A DNA stretch of 64,000 nucleotides from Allacma fusca. Taxonomy: Eukaryota; Arthropoda; Collembola; Symphypleona; Sminthuridae. Positions 36,190 to 47,880 of the stretch are shown here, piece by piece. Numbering within the stretch: position 1 is the stretch's first letter; each line of letters begins with the position of its first letter. Made by a program: the position numbers and the translations under genes. Under the pieces are notes generated by a model. The model was not told the DNA's origin. It was given only the letters and a program-made list of their open reading frames with translations, and did not search any database. The stretch spans positions 53,021,402-53,085,401 of the forward strand of contig OX359249.1 of the NCBI GenBank assembly GCA_947179485.1, read 5' to 3'.

Positions 36190-36425
36190 CGCTAATGCAA
36201 TGCATTTAGCATAGGGTTTTGCAATGACAGCGTAGGGGTTTGCAATGACACTTAGCATGGGGTTTTGCAATGACGCTTAGCATGGGGTTTTGCAATGACA
36301 CTTAGCATTGGAATTTGCCATGACACTTAGCATAGGATTTGCAAAGACACTTAGCATAGGATTTGCAAAGACACTTAGCATATATATTTGCAACGACACT
36401 TAGCATTGTTATTTTCAACGACGAT
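36190..36425. repeat. Tandem array, unit about 27 bp, about eight copies
   Basis: The unit is close to TTGCAATGACACTTAGCATGGGGTT, with copies starting near 36212, 36239, 36265, 36290, 36315, 36340, 36367 and 36393. Units decay towards the right. It lies between the two GCCAC/GGCAG patches. Confidence 0.75.
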
Positions 36426-36838
36426 TTTCAATTTCTATTTTTTTAAAAAAGTATTTGCATGTAAATTAAGTTTGCATAGAAGCGGCATATGTGCAAGTGA
36501 TACAAAGGGGATGTGGCAGTTGTGCGTGTGGCAATGGGCCAAAGCGGCAGTTGGGATTGAGGCAGATTCTCCTTATAATTATATAGTAGTCATTTTATGT
36601 CAAGGGTTTTACAGATTCTTTTGTAGTTTTTTATGTAGACACTAAGGAATTTACTTCTAAAAAATCTAAAATCATGAGAGCTTCTAACATTTTGTCTCTG
36701 CTTTTAGGATTAAAGTGTAGCCTACATTGGAGTAACAATTTTGCAGTTTACTCGATTAATTTCCTAGATTGATTTACTTGGATTTGACCAGTTTGATGTA
36801 TAATAAATATTTATTGAAAATTTAATTGAAATTTCAAT

Positions 36839-37916
36839 ATGCCGAGACGGAATTATAGAGATAATAAAAACGCTAGGGTGACTGAAAGATTTTCAAGTAC
36901 TATGAATGATAGTGTATTGGAAAATACGAGGAGTGATGAGAATAATGTACCAGGAGATGGATTGGTTGTTTCTAGTCATGATCAGTTGTGTAATCATTTG
37001 ATGCAAAAATTAACAGGTGTATTAACGACTCATTTGACTTCTATTGATGAACGTATGTCTAGCATTGAAAAACTATTACAATTAGAAGAAACTCGATGTA
37101 ATGATAATGAGTACAATTATAATGCACGATTCAATCATGATAATGATAAGCAACAGTTCTGGGCAAATGAGGACGGTGTGAGTGGACAATTTCGTGAGAA
37201 ATGTTCCGAATGTATATTATGATGGAAATAGGGGATGGATAGGACAAGATATACAGTATGTTAGGGATTAGCGAGGAGATGATGGGAATATTCAAACGCT
37301 GCGGTTGAAAGCAAAGGATGTACATATACCCAAGTACGCTGGATATCATGAAACAAGGATGCCTTATGATTTCTTATTGGAATTAGAAAAATATCAAACT
37401 GCGGTAGGATATTCGGATGATGAAATGTTGAGACTTGTTATTCATTATGCTTTGATTGATGATGCTTATTTATGGTACAGGAGAGTTTTGAAGATGTATT
37501 CTTTCGAAATTTTTGGTGATTTTATAAGGTATTTCAGGCGGGTCTTTCAGTGGTAAATATGGTAGAAATATGCTACGTGATCTGGATAATAGGTATCAGG
37601 GAGTTGAAGAGCCATTATCAAAGTTTATTTGTGTTATAGATGATTTCTATGAGAGAATTAATCCAGAAATTAATGAGAAAGTAAGATGTGAGAAAGTTTT
37701 GGAATTGATGCATCCACAATATCGGGAAAGGTGTTATCATTTAGGAGAGAATTTAATAGCTTAAAAGAGATGATGGATATTGCTTATGATGCTCAGTTGA
37801 GTGTATCATTAGATAGGGAGTATAAATCTCCAATACTTAATCAAGGATTAGAACCCTCATTGGCTTATCGAGCATCTGTGAGTACATCTAAGGTAGGTGA
37901 TACGGTAGTAATGTGA
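36839..37916 (+). pseudogene. Gypsy Gag-like protein, broken
   Basis: The first frame (36839-37222, 127 codons) is a charged N-terminal region with a predicted coiled-coil segment (SIDERMSSIEKLLQLEETR). The core continues in other frames: 37305-37556 has VHIPKYAGYHETRMPYDFL...WYRRVL, the capsid region common to gypsy Gag (F...W). 37570-37764 has RDLDNRYQGVEEPLSKFI. 37731-37916 continues to the end. At least three frame breaks are needed. No zinc knuckle was seen. Confidence 0.7.
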
Positions 37917-38634
37917 AAGAAGTGAAGTGTATGGAAAGCTCTACTGTTATACCTGAGTAACAAAGAAGTTCATTTGATCAGTATGGAGCATTTCATCATA
38001 AACAGATGGAAATTAAGTTTGATGATTCAAATGGTCCTAATTAGTGACAACAGCCTAAAGTGCATTTTCAGAGAAATGATAGTCCTCATCCTAGACGATG
38101 GAATAATAATAACAAACATTGGAGTAATAATCATGGAGATTATAACAATTGGAACAATTGGGGTAATATGTCAAATCAAAATGCACATAATAATCTAATG
38201 GAGCTAATGACAACCAAGAAAGAAGACGTAATAATGCACATGCTGAAATAAACTTCTAAAAAATCAGTATAAATGATTTACGATTGCATGAAACGATTTT
38301 TGAATTTATGTAACGTAAATCTAATTATAAGAGATGGTAGTAAATTGTAAGAGTGGCAAAGATTTTCAATAATGGATAATAACTTTATTGTGATTCGGTT
38401 TATGTTATTTGCTGTCCAGGTGTTTCGGTTTTCGTTAAGTTTTTGTTAGTCAAGGGGAATATGTTAAACGTTATTTCTAATTAACCGTTACTAGGATTTT
38501 ATCGATAATAACGTCATTCATAAAAGTTAACTAATAACGTTACCCATCACTGGATTCATCCCAACCAGGACGAAATACACCAGTACAGGGAAACAGTCGT
38601 TCACCGAGCAGGCAGTGAGGCAAACTCAGGTGGT

Positions 38635-38995
38635 ACCGATGGATCTTCACTATGATTTAAATGAAGATATACGCTGTTCAGAATTACAATATCCTCCTGT
38701 ATTTATGGAAATGAATGTATTAGATGTGAATCTTCAGGCTTTATTAAATCCAGGAGCAACAATGTAAGTTTAGGCTCTAGTTTTGTAGACGTTATAAATA
38801 ATAAAGGAGTCTGTATACAATTTTATATGATTATGTATTAACAGTAAGTGGTATACGTAAAACCGATGGATTTGTAGATATAATGATTGATACTCCTTTT
38901 GGTAAAATTGAACATCGATTTGTAATGATATCTTCTAAAAGGGAATGTATTTTGGGTAGAGATTTCTTAGGAAAGTATAGAATAAATGTGTGTTA
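38635..38995 (+). pseudogene. Gypsy aspartic protease region, active site altered
   Basis: Translation gives VNLQALLNPGATM, where the family has LxDTGAT. The catalytic aspartate is Asn and the Thr is Pro. Downstream KRECILGRDFL (about 38940) is the conserved ILGxDFL flap/hydrophobic motif of gypsy proteases. Several frame breaks lie between. The 180 bp before it (38380-38570) look like inserted DNA ending AACGTTACCCATCACTG, possibly a hAT-type end. Confidence 0.6.
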
Positions 38996-39261
38996 GTGAA
39001 GGATCATGGTCATCTGACTTAATACCTGATGTAGATATAGATATTAATTTTATTGACACAAGTGGAATGTTAACTTTTAGGGAATGTTTGAATATTGAAA
39101 ATAATAATAGTATGAACATTATACAAGATAAAATAGAAAATAATGTTAATTTAAATTGTGATTATAAAATAAAGTTTAAGGAATTATTTCGAATTTCGAA
39201 GAATTTAGTCGATATTGTCCAGGTAAATGTCATTTAGTTAAACATAGAATAGATACTGGCA

Positions 39262-39714
39262 ATGCTAAACCTATTGCTTCAAAACCCAATGACACCAGCA
39301 AAACGAGCAGTGTATCAGAATGCAATTGATGAACTACTTGAATTAGATTTGATTGAAAGATGCGAAAGCCCATGGTGTTCAGAACCAGTAATTGTTCCAA
39401 AGAAGAATGGCGATGGTACAACTGGGTATAGAGTTACGTTCGACTATAGGAAAGTTAATGAAGTAACTGTTCCTAACAAGATTTGTGCCCCACGTTTACA
39501 AGATGTTATAGTTGCACTTTCTGATGGGATCATATTTACAGTACTGGATGTACCATCAAGTTATTTTCATATTGAAGTTGCAGAGGAAGATCGAAATAAG
39601 ACATCCTTTAGAGTACCAAAAGGATTATTCCGTTTTAAGGTAGTACCGTTAGCGTTAGAAAATATAGCGAGACCTCTATATAGATTATTGAGAAAAGGAG
39701 TAAAACTTTTGTGA
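39262..39714 (+). pseudogene. Gypsy reverse transcriptase with deleted catalytic palm
   Basis: The N-terminal fingers are present: RAVYQNAIDELLELDLIERC, YRVTFDYRKVNEVTVPN and VLDVPSSYFHIEV, the motif-A region with its Asp kept, followed by FRVPKGLFRFKVVPL. Directly after, the frame jumps to IARPLYRLLRKGVK, which in the family lies after the thumb. The segment containing the YxDD active site (about 130-140 residues) is missing, while the frame stays open. The junction falls near 39655. This copy cannot have reverse transcriptase activity. Confidence 0.8.
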
Positions 39715-39732
39715 ACCGAAAATTGTCAAGCT

Positions 39733-40122
39733 TTGTTTGATAGTTTCCGTAAAGGGTTGAATGAGACATCTTGTTTATATATGCCAGATCTTAATAAATC
39801 ATTTATTATTAATACTGATGATAGTAATACGGGAATATCAGGTATATTAGGTCAGGAGCGAGATGGAAATAAGTATCCTATTTGGTTTGCGAGTAGAGGC
39901 TTAACACCGGCTGAATTGAACTATTCAACAACTGAAAAGGAGGCATTAGCGATTATCTATACAATTAGAAAGTTTCGTGGGTTTATTATATTATCCAAAT
40001 TTACTGTTAAAACTGACCATAAGGCACTGACGTATTTAAAAACCTTGAAAGATCCAACTGGAAGAATAGCTAGATGGATGTTAGAATTACAGGGATACGA
40101 GTTTGATGTGAAATACAGATGA
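39733..40122 (+). pseudogene. Gypsy RNase H domain
   Basis: An open frame of 129 codons carries IINTDDSNTGISGILGQ (first catalytic region), FASRGLTPAELNYSTTEKEALAI (the family's TE-x-E block) and VKTDHKALTYL (third catalytic Asp). It continues the frame of the RT fragment after a stop (39712-39714). The end is a stop at 40120-40122; coding resumes in another frame in the integrase. Confidence 0.8.
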
Positions 40123-40165
40123 TATACATAATGAAGCTGCGGATGCTCTTTCTCGTGTTTATGAA

Positions 40166-40897
40166 ATGAATATGGTTGATGATTTCCCATCAATTAGCCG
40201 TAAAACGCTGAAAGAGAGTCAATATAAAGATAAAATATTATCACAAGTAATAGCATATTGTTCTAATCCTTCATTAGAATATCCACAATGTATCGTAAAA
40301 CTTTTACGAGATGCTGAGCTAGCGGATGATGGATGCTTATTTAAGTACGTTGGAAGTTTGTATAAATTATGGGAAAATGAATCCAAGTTTTGGAAGCTAT
40401 GGGTACCACAAGATCATGTCAGGATAATATTGTCGTATTTTCATGCTAATGATTTGTCCGGTCATATGGGTATAAATAAGACGTTTAAAAGAATTGAGGA
40501 ACGATTTTATTGGAAACGCATGCGATCAGATATTGTAAAATTTGTGCGGACGTGTGTTATTTGTCAGAAGTCTAAGTCGTCTCATACTTATAAAATTGGA
40601 ATTGGTACTTCTTCTTATATAGGTGAACCCTGGGATAATGTATGTGCAGATTTATTTGGACCTTATGTGAAAAGTAGTAAGGGAAATATATATCTTTTGG
40701 TGGTTATGTGTATTGCCACTAAATATGTCGAACCTTTTGCCGTTAAGTCAGCAACTGTAGCAAGTATAATAATTAAAAGGCTTTGGATAGTTTTCCTTAA
40801 ATGGGGGTTTCCTTTAACAATTACAAGTGACAATGCAACACAATTTAATAGTAGAAGATTCCTGCAGTGTTGTAATTCTCTGAGCGTAAAACCTTGA
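40166..40897 (+). pseudogene. Gypsy integrase, C-terminally broken
   Basis: 243 open codons. The H2C2 zinc module is intact: HANDLSGHMG...CVICQKSK. The catalytic core has the first Asp in WDNVCADLFGPY and the second in TSDNATQFNS. The region that should carry the third acidic residue is interrupted by the stop at 40895-40897 and later stops. A related segment resumes out of frame to about 41030 (PVYLNFGRDL). Confidence 0.8.
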
Positions 40898-41223
40898 AAA
40901 ATTGCTTCTTAACACCCACTATAAAAGATAGCATAATTACACAAATCGATAGGTGTATAAATAGATACGTCTAATAATGATACAACGGAATTTTCTCCAG
41001 TTTACCTAAATTTTGGTAGGGATTTAAAAACCCTATTGATAATGCATTACAAATTGTAACGTCTGGAATTAATCATAATGACGAGTTCAGTGACCGAATA
41101 CAATTTATTCCCAATCTTGCTAGATGTAATACTTATGATAGTCAACATAAATATATTGCTATCTATAATAAGGGCAGGAGTGAGTGTAAGTATGACGTAG
41201 GGGAATCGGTCTATTCCATTGCA

Positions 41224-41421
41224 TTGAATATTTCAAACGCAGCAAAAGGAATTACAAGTTCATTATGTAAACAATATTCAGGTCCTTTTGTTATTTCAAA
41301 ATTAATATCCAATACAATTTGTGAATTGAAGTGCCCAAGATCATTAAAAGTTGTTGGTAGAGTTCATGTCTCGTTTAAAACTTTCGAATCTCCCAACTTG
41401 AAATATACTCAGTTTGTGTGA
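41224..41421 (+). pseudogene. Gypsy integrase C-terminal (GPY/F-like) segment
   Basis: The frame contains CKQYSGPFVISKLISN and VVGRVHVSFKTF, like the GPY/F module (K-x-x-GPY-x-I...V-x-x-LK) at the end of gypsy integrases. The upstream part (YDVGESVYSI) belongs to the same module. It ends at TGA 41419-41421. Confidence 0.65.
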
Positions 41422-41756
41422 AGTGTGTACGTTGTAGAAGAAGTAGGCGGCGAATGAGATAAGATATAGGAATGAATGGAGCAGAGAGAGTACATGTAAG
41501 TGATTGTATTGCATATATGTGTTGCATGGTTGGAAGCCGAAAAACGACAGTTTTGAAATATTACTGAAAGTACGGAAATTCAGTGAGATTGGTGTAAATA
41601 TGTGAATTATACTTATATTTCAGGAATTTCAACTAAAATAATTTGCTTGGATATAAATAGTGTCATTTTAAAATTTCAGTGATATAAAATTCTATATCCT
41701 AGTCGTGAATGTTTCTTTTACAAGCATGAATTCATTCTGCTGTATTTGTTAGGGAG

Positions 41757-41930
41757 TGATGCACTGCGTGCTAATTTATACATCGATCTATGGAAGTGGG
41801 TAGTGATTCCTAAACTGATCTTGAAACAATAAACACGCATATCTTTTGATATTCTTTGGGAGTCATTATTTTATAATTTGAGTTGGGAACTATGTATTGA
41901 GCCGCTAAATAGTTCCTTACAGTATGTAGC
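41757..41930 (+). repeat. Possible 3' LTR of the gypsy element
   Basis: The segment starts TGTTAGGG, contains AATAAA (41828-41833) and ends AGTTCCTTACA, which would fit an LTR (TG...CA). No second copy is seen on the left side, so this remains tentative. Confidence 0.3.
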
Positions 41931-41961
41931 ATTGCATTTGGTATGTCATTTGGTAAACCAA

Positions 41962-42590
41962 TTATTTCTTTGATTGCACTACAAATAGTTTATTCAAATT
42001 TTTAAAAAATGACATTGGAATCTTATTTAATGACGCACATTGCAATGGATAAATTAATTTAGGCCATATATACTGACTGATAATATCTAACTTCTGATCA
42101 GGTCTTAACATTGGTATTGATACTAAATTTTGGAGATCTCTGCCGAAAGTTTTACGAAAAACGATTTCGTCATTATAATTGACACCAAAATATATGATGG
42201 TGTCATCCACTTCAATGGCAGGAATGATAAAATCATTACTAATTTGTTTTGGTTGGCTAACTAACATTGCGTTATTAATTACAAAAGCCTTACATTTACT
42301 TGGGTTGGAGCTATAATCGAACTTTGTTCAAATTAAACATTTTTTCTATTCGATCCAACTAAGCAACTCCTCCTATTAACTCACATGCTACAGCTAGGTT
42401 ATCTGCAAACCCCGCATTGGTAAATTCCGTGACATCAGGATATATCTCAAAACCATTTATATTTACTTCTATTTCAGAAAGCTCTTTGTGAACATGCTTA
42501 GTTGATGTATTAAATTGTAAAGGAGTTATTATCTGGGTTTGATTACCTTGCATCAAATTGATAGAAATATCCCTAAAATTTGTCAAAAAC
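41962..42590 (-). pseudogene. LINE reverse transcriptase fragment, R2/NeSL-like
   Basis: On the minus strand 42586-42359 reads INLMQGNQTQIITPLQFN...TNAGFADNLAVACELIGG, where FADN replaces FADD. 42267-41962 then reads VINNAMLVSQ, IPAIEVDDTIIYFGVNYN, LRPDQKLDIISQYIWPKLIY. The block LxPxQKLxxLxxxxxPKLxY after the palm is typical of R2/NeSL-type LINEs. A frame change near 42310 separates the two parts. One catalytic aspartate is changed. Confidence 0.65.
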
Positions 42591-43560
42591 TACCCCTCTG
42601 ACTTTTTGCCTTTTTGCCTTTTGAGTATTCCTTTCATAATGGAAGAATTAATCTGACATCCCAGTGTATGAACAAATTACCAAATTACTTTTTCGGATTT
42701 GAGACTTTTGAAACTTCTAATAGTTACTTGATTCAAACCAGCTCCTGTATCAACATTTGTCTTTTATCACATCCAAAATTTGATCCGGTAAAATGATTGT
42801 CGTACATTCTTCATCAATACTAGCATGTAATGTTGGATATATTTGTGGCCCGTAATCTTCAAGAGTCATGTAATTAGGAGTGCTCCATCTGGTATTACAA
42901 CATTCTACTTATTCATGTGGAATTGTGCACTTAATTGAAGGGGATGTAAATTTAAGTAATTCTAGTACTGAATCAGCTCATAGATATATTGAGCTCTATT
43001 GTCATCCCTCTACCCCTTATATGTTCTTTCAGGGTTAGAAGAACGTTTATGAATTTTTGAAAATATCTAAATCATTGCACTTCACACATTGTTGATCCTT
43101 GCTAGTTCATCATTCAGTATTTTTAAATTTGTCTTAATTTCGTCACTTTCGGCATTTTCATCAGTTTCTTGTATCACTTGATGTTTTTAATTTTTTTCTC
43201 TGTTTAAAAAATATGTTAGAAATGCTAATTTCTACTATTACAACAACTTCAATGATCCCCAAATAAATCTAAAATCCCTTTGTATCACCAAATTAATTCG
43301 AGATTCACAATCTACATGACTTAATTGCCCATAATCCAATATATCATTAATGACATCACGCCCCATCCGCTCCATCCAAACCGCAAACTCGGAGCGAACA
43401 ATTGGTGCTGATTTCTGTTCTACAGCTGTGAATATTATAAAAAAAAATCTTATATAATATTCTTTATTCATAACAATTATTTTAAAAAATCGTTATTTTG
43501 ATACCCTTAGTAAACGTTGGTTTTCAATAAAATGTTAGTTGTCTACGATTTGCAATATAG
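42591..43560. other. Decayed retroelement-like DNA, not assigned
   Basis: The minus strand around 42690-42770 reads VDTGAGLNQVTIRSF, which resembles a retroelement aspartic-protease active site (DTGA) but stands alone. An open frame of 77 codons at 43238-43471 (minus) matches nothing I recognise. Confidence 0.35.
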
Positions 43561-43597
43561 TTAATCAACGGAACAGACCCGCCGTTTGTAACCAGAA

Positions 43598-44133
43598 GTG
43601 TGTAAAATTGCCCTCTGGAAGTCATTGATTTTCAATGCGTTGAAGATATCATCAATCGAATCTGCAATTTTTAGAATATTTTTAAATAATACACGCTCAC
43701 AGGAATTCCAGGACCTGAACGGAGTTCCTCAAGGTTCAATACTTGGCCCATACTTATTTCTGTTATTTTTCTCGGATGTGTGTAATGTGTTGGAGATAGA
43801 TTATGTGGCTTATGCTGATGACTTGGTCATGTTTGTTTATGATACATGTATATCACAGCTTTTTTGAGCATGCAACTTTGGTTAGATAAACTACAGTTCT
43901 GGATGAATGACAATTCACTTGTAATAAATACATCTAAAACTATGTATATCATCTTCAATAAGTCCCCTGGTAGTATTGACACAGATTGTAAATTGTATGT
44001 TAACAATGAGGAAATTCAGAGGGTATGGTCATTTAAATACCTGGGAGTTATTTTAGACGACAGACTTAGCTTTAAGGATCACTGTGACTACATTGTAAAA
44101 AAAGTGGCGAAATCGATGGGTGCTCGGCGATAA
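43598..44133 (+). pseudogene. LINE reverse transcriptase fragment (CR1/jockey-like), well preserved
   Basis: The first frame (43598-43867) has DLNGVPQGSILGPYLFLLFFSD and YVAYADDLVMF with an intact YADD site. After a one-base shift near 43865 the second frame (43846-44133) continues with LWLDKLQFWMNDNSLVINTSKT and FKYLGVILDDRLSFKDH, the standard LINE thumb motif (YLGxxLDxxLxFxxH). It stops abruptly at the Tc1-like fragment. Same family as 17339-17700. Confidence 0.8.
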
Positions 44134-44354
44134 AATGGACAGCACAAAGCCCAGACATGAACCCGTGCAAACATCTTTAGATTTTATTGCGACGGAGTTG
44201 AAGAATTTCAACATTTCTGGGAAACCCACGTTGAAAAATTTGGTCAGCGAAATACGAGGAAAGATTCTCCAAGAGTTACCCGGAAGCTAGTGGAGAGCAT
44301 GTCTCGGAGGATATCAGCTGTCCTAGGAGTCAGAGGTGGGCCTACGCGGTACTA
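44131..44354 (+). pseudogene. Tc1-like transposase C-terminal fragment
   Basis: Directly after the LINE, one frame reads KWTAQSPDMNPCKHL (family WPAQSPDLNPIENLW, with the second Asp of the DDE triad). After a frame change it continues ATELKNFNISGKPTLKNL...ESMSRRISAVLGVRGGPTRY, the typical end of Tc1 transposases (SMPRRxxAVxxxxGxxTxY). The catalytic N-terminal two thirds are missing. The terminal inverted repeat was not found. Confidence 0.75.
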
Positions 44355-45243
44355 AAGTACAGTAGTTAAGTGACCATTGAGGTAAAAAATTAGCTAAATG
44401 CCAACCATGTCCAACTTCAAATTGCAACGATTTTTTAACACGTTAATTTTGTTTCAAATGGTTTTTACAGTGTTTCAGATTGACTGTGTACGTTAATGTC
44501 TACGAGTAACTAATCCCCATATTTTTTAATTTAAAAAATAATTTTTTGAACAGATCCGCTTATCTGTGTATAAAGTTATTCCTAGTTGTTCAAAATAACA
44601 TTGCGCTTCCCGGCTCAATTAATTGGCAGTGTATATAAAGAAAATCGCTGCGACCCTTCGCAAGTGCTTCTACGGTTGTTCCTGGGTTGCTGTGGAATAT
44701 GTTTGAAGTGATAAGTTCGCTGTTGTTGTGAAGATCTCTCACTCGCTAGAAAATTTTCCTTGCTATAATTGGAAATTGAGTTGGATTCAAAGGGATGACC
44801 AGTGGGTGAGCTTCGTTGGAAACACGGTCCAGGAAATGCGGTTCTCTACTTCTCCTGCTCAATGGAACCACATTCGGGACATATGAATCCAGCTGATCTA
44901 CCTTCCTGTCTGTGCAATCCACGAAATTTAGTAGTCTCGATGGTGTGAGGGACCACAATGGGTGAAATTATCCGAACACTTCAAACTTTTCAGACGAAAC
45001 GTTTCAGCCATTAGAAGTAGTATACAATCCGGAAATTACAGTAGTTAAATTTTTAACGAAAAATCTAATACACGATTTTAATTAAACTTGGGGGTAAACT
45101 TAAAAGTGAAAGTATTTCTGAAATATTAACTTTTAGTGAAAAGAACTTAAAGATGGGCATGTTTTATATTATCTACGAGTTCGTCATTCCTTTTGGATAT
45201 GGCGTGGTATTGTAGCACTCATGTTAAACAGCAAATAACTGAG
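44355..45243. other. Decayed repeat DNA without a recognised gene
   Basis: No intact frame. The minus-strand frame at 44746-44958 (70 codons) resembles nothing I know. From about 45150 weak LINE traces lead into the fragment at 45244. Confidence 0.3.
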
Positions 45244-45420
45244 ACTAAATTCTGAATGCTTATTCTTCCTACTCTTTGGTTTCATTTCCACGTGTATATT
45301 CCACCTGAAGGTGTTTTCAAGAAAATTAATCAAAATATAGAATATTTCCTGTCGAACGAATTCAAAATTTGGGGAATGTTTTTTGTATATGCCAGGAGAA
45401 CGGTCTAAAAATTAACTACG
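45244..45420 (+). pseudogene. L1-like LINE fragment (thumb region)
   Basis: MLILPTLWFHFHVYIPPEGV and FKKINQNIEYFLSNEFK match the L1-type pattern ILPxLxFxxxxxPxxxxxKINxxIxxFLW, also seen at 2010-2115. A stop follows soon after. Confidence 0.55.
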
Positions 45421-45924
45421 CTTGGGCTATGCCAATGTCATGTAAGATTTTATACGCGGTTTTGTATCATCAAAGTAGATATAACCAAACATTCGCCCAA
45501 AAACTATTGATTTACTTTAAATTGCAGATACACATTTTTGAGTCGTAATTGCTCCGCACCCTTCCTTTTTTGGTTAAAATCTTTGCATACACAGTATTAC
45601 AGCCCGTCATCTCATTCAACTATTATCGAAAAATAACTACATCACAACCCTTCGTTTCAGACGGTCTGGTTTGGATACTTGAGTCTGGAAACAGATGCCA
45701 GCAGGTGCATATACAGACCTAAATTCGTTATGACAAATGACCATAGTTAACCTTTATTGACCTCACCAACCGTACAATATTCTCCGAAATCTTCCTTTAA
45801 AGGTATGTCTACCAAACAAGGATGCACCGAAACACTGTAAATGATAGAAAATATAGAAATATTCACATAAAATAAGAAAAAAGTGTATAGGAATTTTTAA
45901 TGGCCCTTGTTATGTCAGGGAACA

Positions 45925-47000
45925 TTTTTACGCATACCAAAACATTATTATGCCTATTAATTTAAAGACATTTCCACCAGGAAGACCAATTAGTGCGAAC
46001 TGTAATACCATTAACCGACATATAAGCAAATTATTAGACATAATCCTGCGACCAGTAATGCTTAATGTACCTAATATTATTCTAGATACGAACAATTTTT
46101 TAATATTACTGAACACATTTAAATTCAACTAGAAAGTACATGCTGACAACTTCTGGCGTGGATTCTTTATATCCTTCATTGCCACCAAAAACATGTATTG
46201 ACAATATCGTTGACTTTTAACGAATACAAGATTAACCCTTATAATTTGACTGAATTTATGCTAAAATTATTACTAAAATGGACGTTGTATAAAAACTATG
46301 TCACGTATCAAGATATTGTTCTGGAAAATCTGCAAATCTCAGGAATAGCAATGGGAAATACTGCGAGTGTAGCTATTGCTAATACAACCGTGTAAAAAGG
46401 CCTGCTTAATATTCTTTCACATAAATCAATTGTATTCCAAGGTAGAATTGTAGATGGTATATTTTTTATTGTTGATGTAACAGAAATAAGCAACTTTGAT
46501 GCATGGCTGAATGATGTCTTGCAGCATAAATTCCTTAAATGTACACATAAATTCAGTATTGTTTTAGTCGAATTTTTGGATGTTTTGGTTATACTAAAAC
46601 AAGGAAATATTTTAGAAACGTCAATTTTTAAAAAGCCCATGGTTAAACAGCTTTACCTTCATTTCAAGAGTAATCATCAGAAGAAAACTCTTCAAAGCCT
46701 GCCTTACTCTCAAGGACTACGTATTAATGAATTGTGTTCAAGTTTGACAGATAGAATAACTAAGTTACATAACTTATTGTTAGAATTTTTAAGACGTCAA
46801 TACCCATTGGAACTATTGATTGATACTGCAAATATACTTAAGTCACTAGAAAGACACTCATTAATCTGGCCCAAGAAGCCAATAATAATTAACTATATTT
46901 CCAACTTTAATCCGGATTTAATCACAGATATCGTACCCTAATGATATCGCAATTTATCTCGGATTTACATACAATAGCAATACTACCAATATGAAATCCT
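45925..47000 (+). pseudogene. Penelope-like reverse transcriptase, decayed
   Basis: Readable blocks in order: PGRPISANCNTINRHISKLLD (family RPIVSxxxSxTxxISKxLD); GVDSLYPSLPP (motif A, Asp present); ISGIAMGNTASVAIAN (the GxxMGxxxAPxxANL block); FQGRIVDGIFFIV (active site, where VDG replaces the family YxDD); then FLDVLVILKQGNI, TSIFKKPMVKQLYLHFKSN and SLPYSQGLRINELCSS. The last block (KPxxxxxYLHxxSxHP...SxxYxQxxRxxxxCS) is diagnostic of PLE reverse transcriptases. Stops and frame changes (near 46133, 46230 and 46395) break the gene. No GIY-YIG domain follows. The 46519-46941 frame is the best-kept piece. Confidence 0.75.
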
Positions 47001-47820
47001 TCGTACAAAATTTATTTCACAATAATTTAAATGCTATTTCAGAATCAGAATATACAGCAGTAGCCAGACAAATCAAAATCAAGACAGCTTTTAAGAGAAG
47101 CAGCACCATTATCGAATTACTCAAGTAATACGTGGACGAAAGTTATTCGAGATCGCTAAACTCAAATTTTATTATAATATCCAACTCGGCTATCAATTCT
47201 TTTAAGCTCAGTACAGTCACCACTTTCAACTCTGACTTGTGAGAAGTTTCCAAACCTCTCTTCGTAATTTGTATCATAATTGAACCCCACCTTTTAAAGT
47301 GAGAATTCCTATTATTTCCCACAAGTCCGGATACAACCATTAATAATTTTATGTACAAGATTTCAGAACCTTAAACGGATTCTAACATGTAACTATTTAT
47401 ATTATTTAATTACATTTGAAATCAAAGCATTATATTGATGACTGTATTTTGTAAGTTTACTTTGAGTCTGTTTTACACGTTGTGCTATAAAGTATACATA
47501 TATACATACTGTTCATTTGGTTAGCCTCACCTGCCGCTGTATTATAATAATTGTACCTTAGATATTTCCATGGATTTATTGTTTTAATATTTGCTGTTTT
47601 CAATTTAAAATCTCTTCTGATGAACTCACTGCTATAAGTAGATGAAGCTTAACTACTAATTACTTTTGACAATTACTCATTATTCGAAGTAAGAGTTTGA
47701 GCCTCTTTGATACATGTAAATATATCTCCACGGGATCATATATATTTTTTCTTTAATTCTGTGCACACGAATATCCATACAGTTTTAATTCTTATAATAT
47801 TAATTATCATTATTTGATAC

Positions 47821-47880
47821 GTTTAGCCTGATGACAAAATTTTGACTCGAAACATGTCGTTTGAATAAATCAATATAGAA
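47821..47880 (+). repeat. Probable 3' end of a PLE
   Basis: CCTGATGACAAAATTTTGAC, then TCGAAACATGTCG and AATAAA, resembles the hairpin-forming 3' tail common in Penelope-like elements (CTGAtGAcg...CGAAACATGTCG). It lies 820 bp downstream of the plus-strand PLE and may be its 3' terminus. Confidence 0.4.

Larger units (their letters stand above)
36839..41421 (+). mobile_element. Ty3/gypsy-type retrotransposon, defective
   Basis: Order on the plus strand: Gag (36839-37916), protease (about 38635-38995), truncated reverse transcriptase (39262-39714), RNase H (39733-40122), integrase (40166-40897 and beyond) and a C-terminal GPY/F-like segment (41224-41421). The order PR-RT-RH-IN is diagnostic of Ty3/gypsy rather than copia. 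Frameshifts and stops separate the parts. LTRs are not clear: a TGTTAGGG...CTTACA segment at 41757-41930 might be a 3' LTR, but no matching copy lies upstream of 36839. Confidence 0.85.

Noticed and set aside
38380..38570. hAT-type element inserted in the gypsy protease region
   Set aside because: Only a right end (CCCATCACTG) is visible; no left TIR or 8-bp duplication was found.
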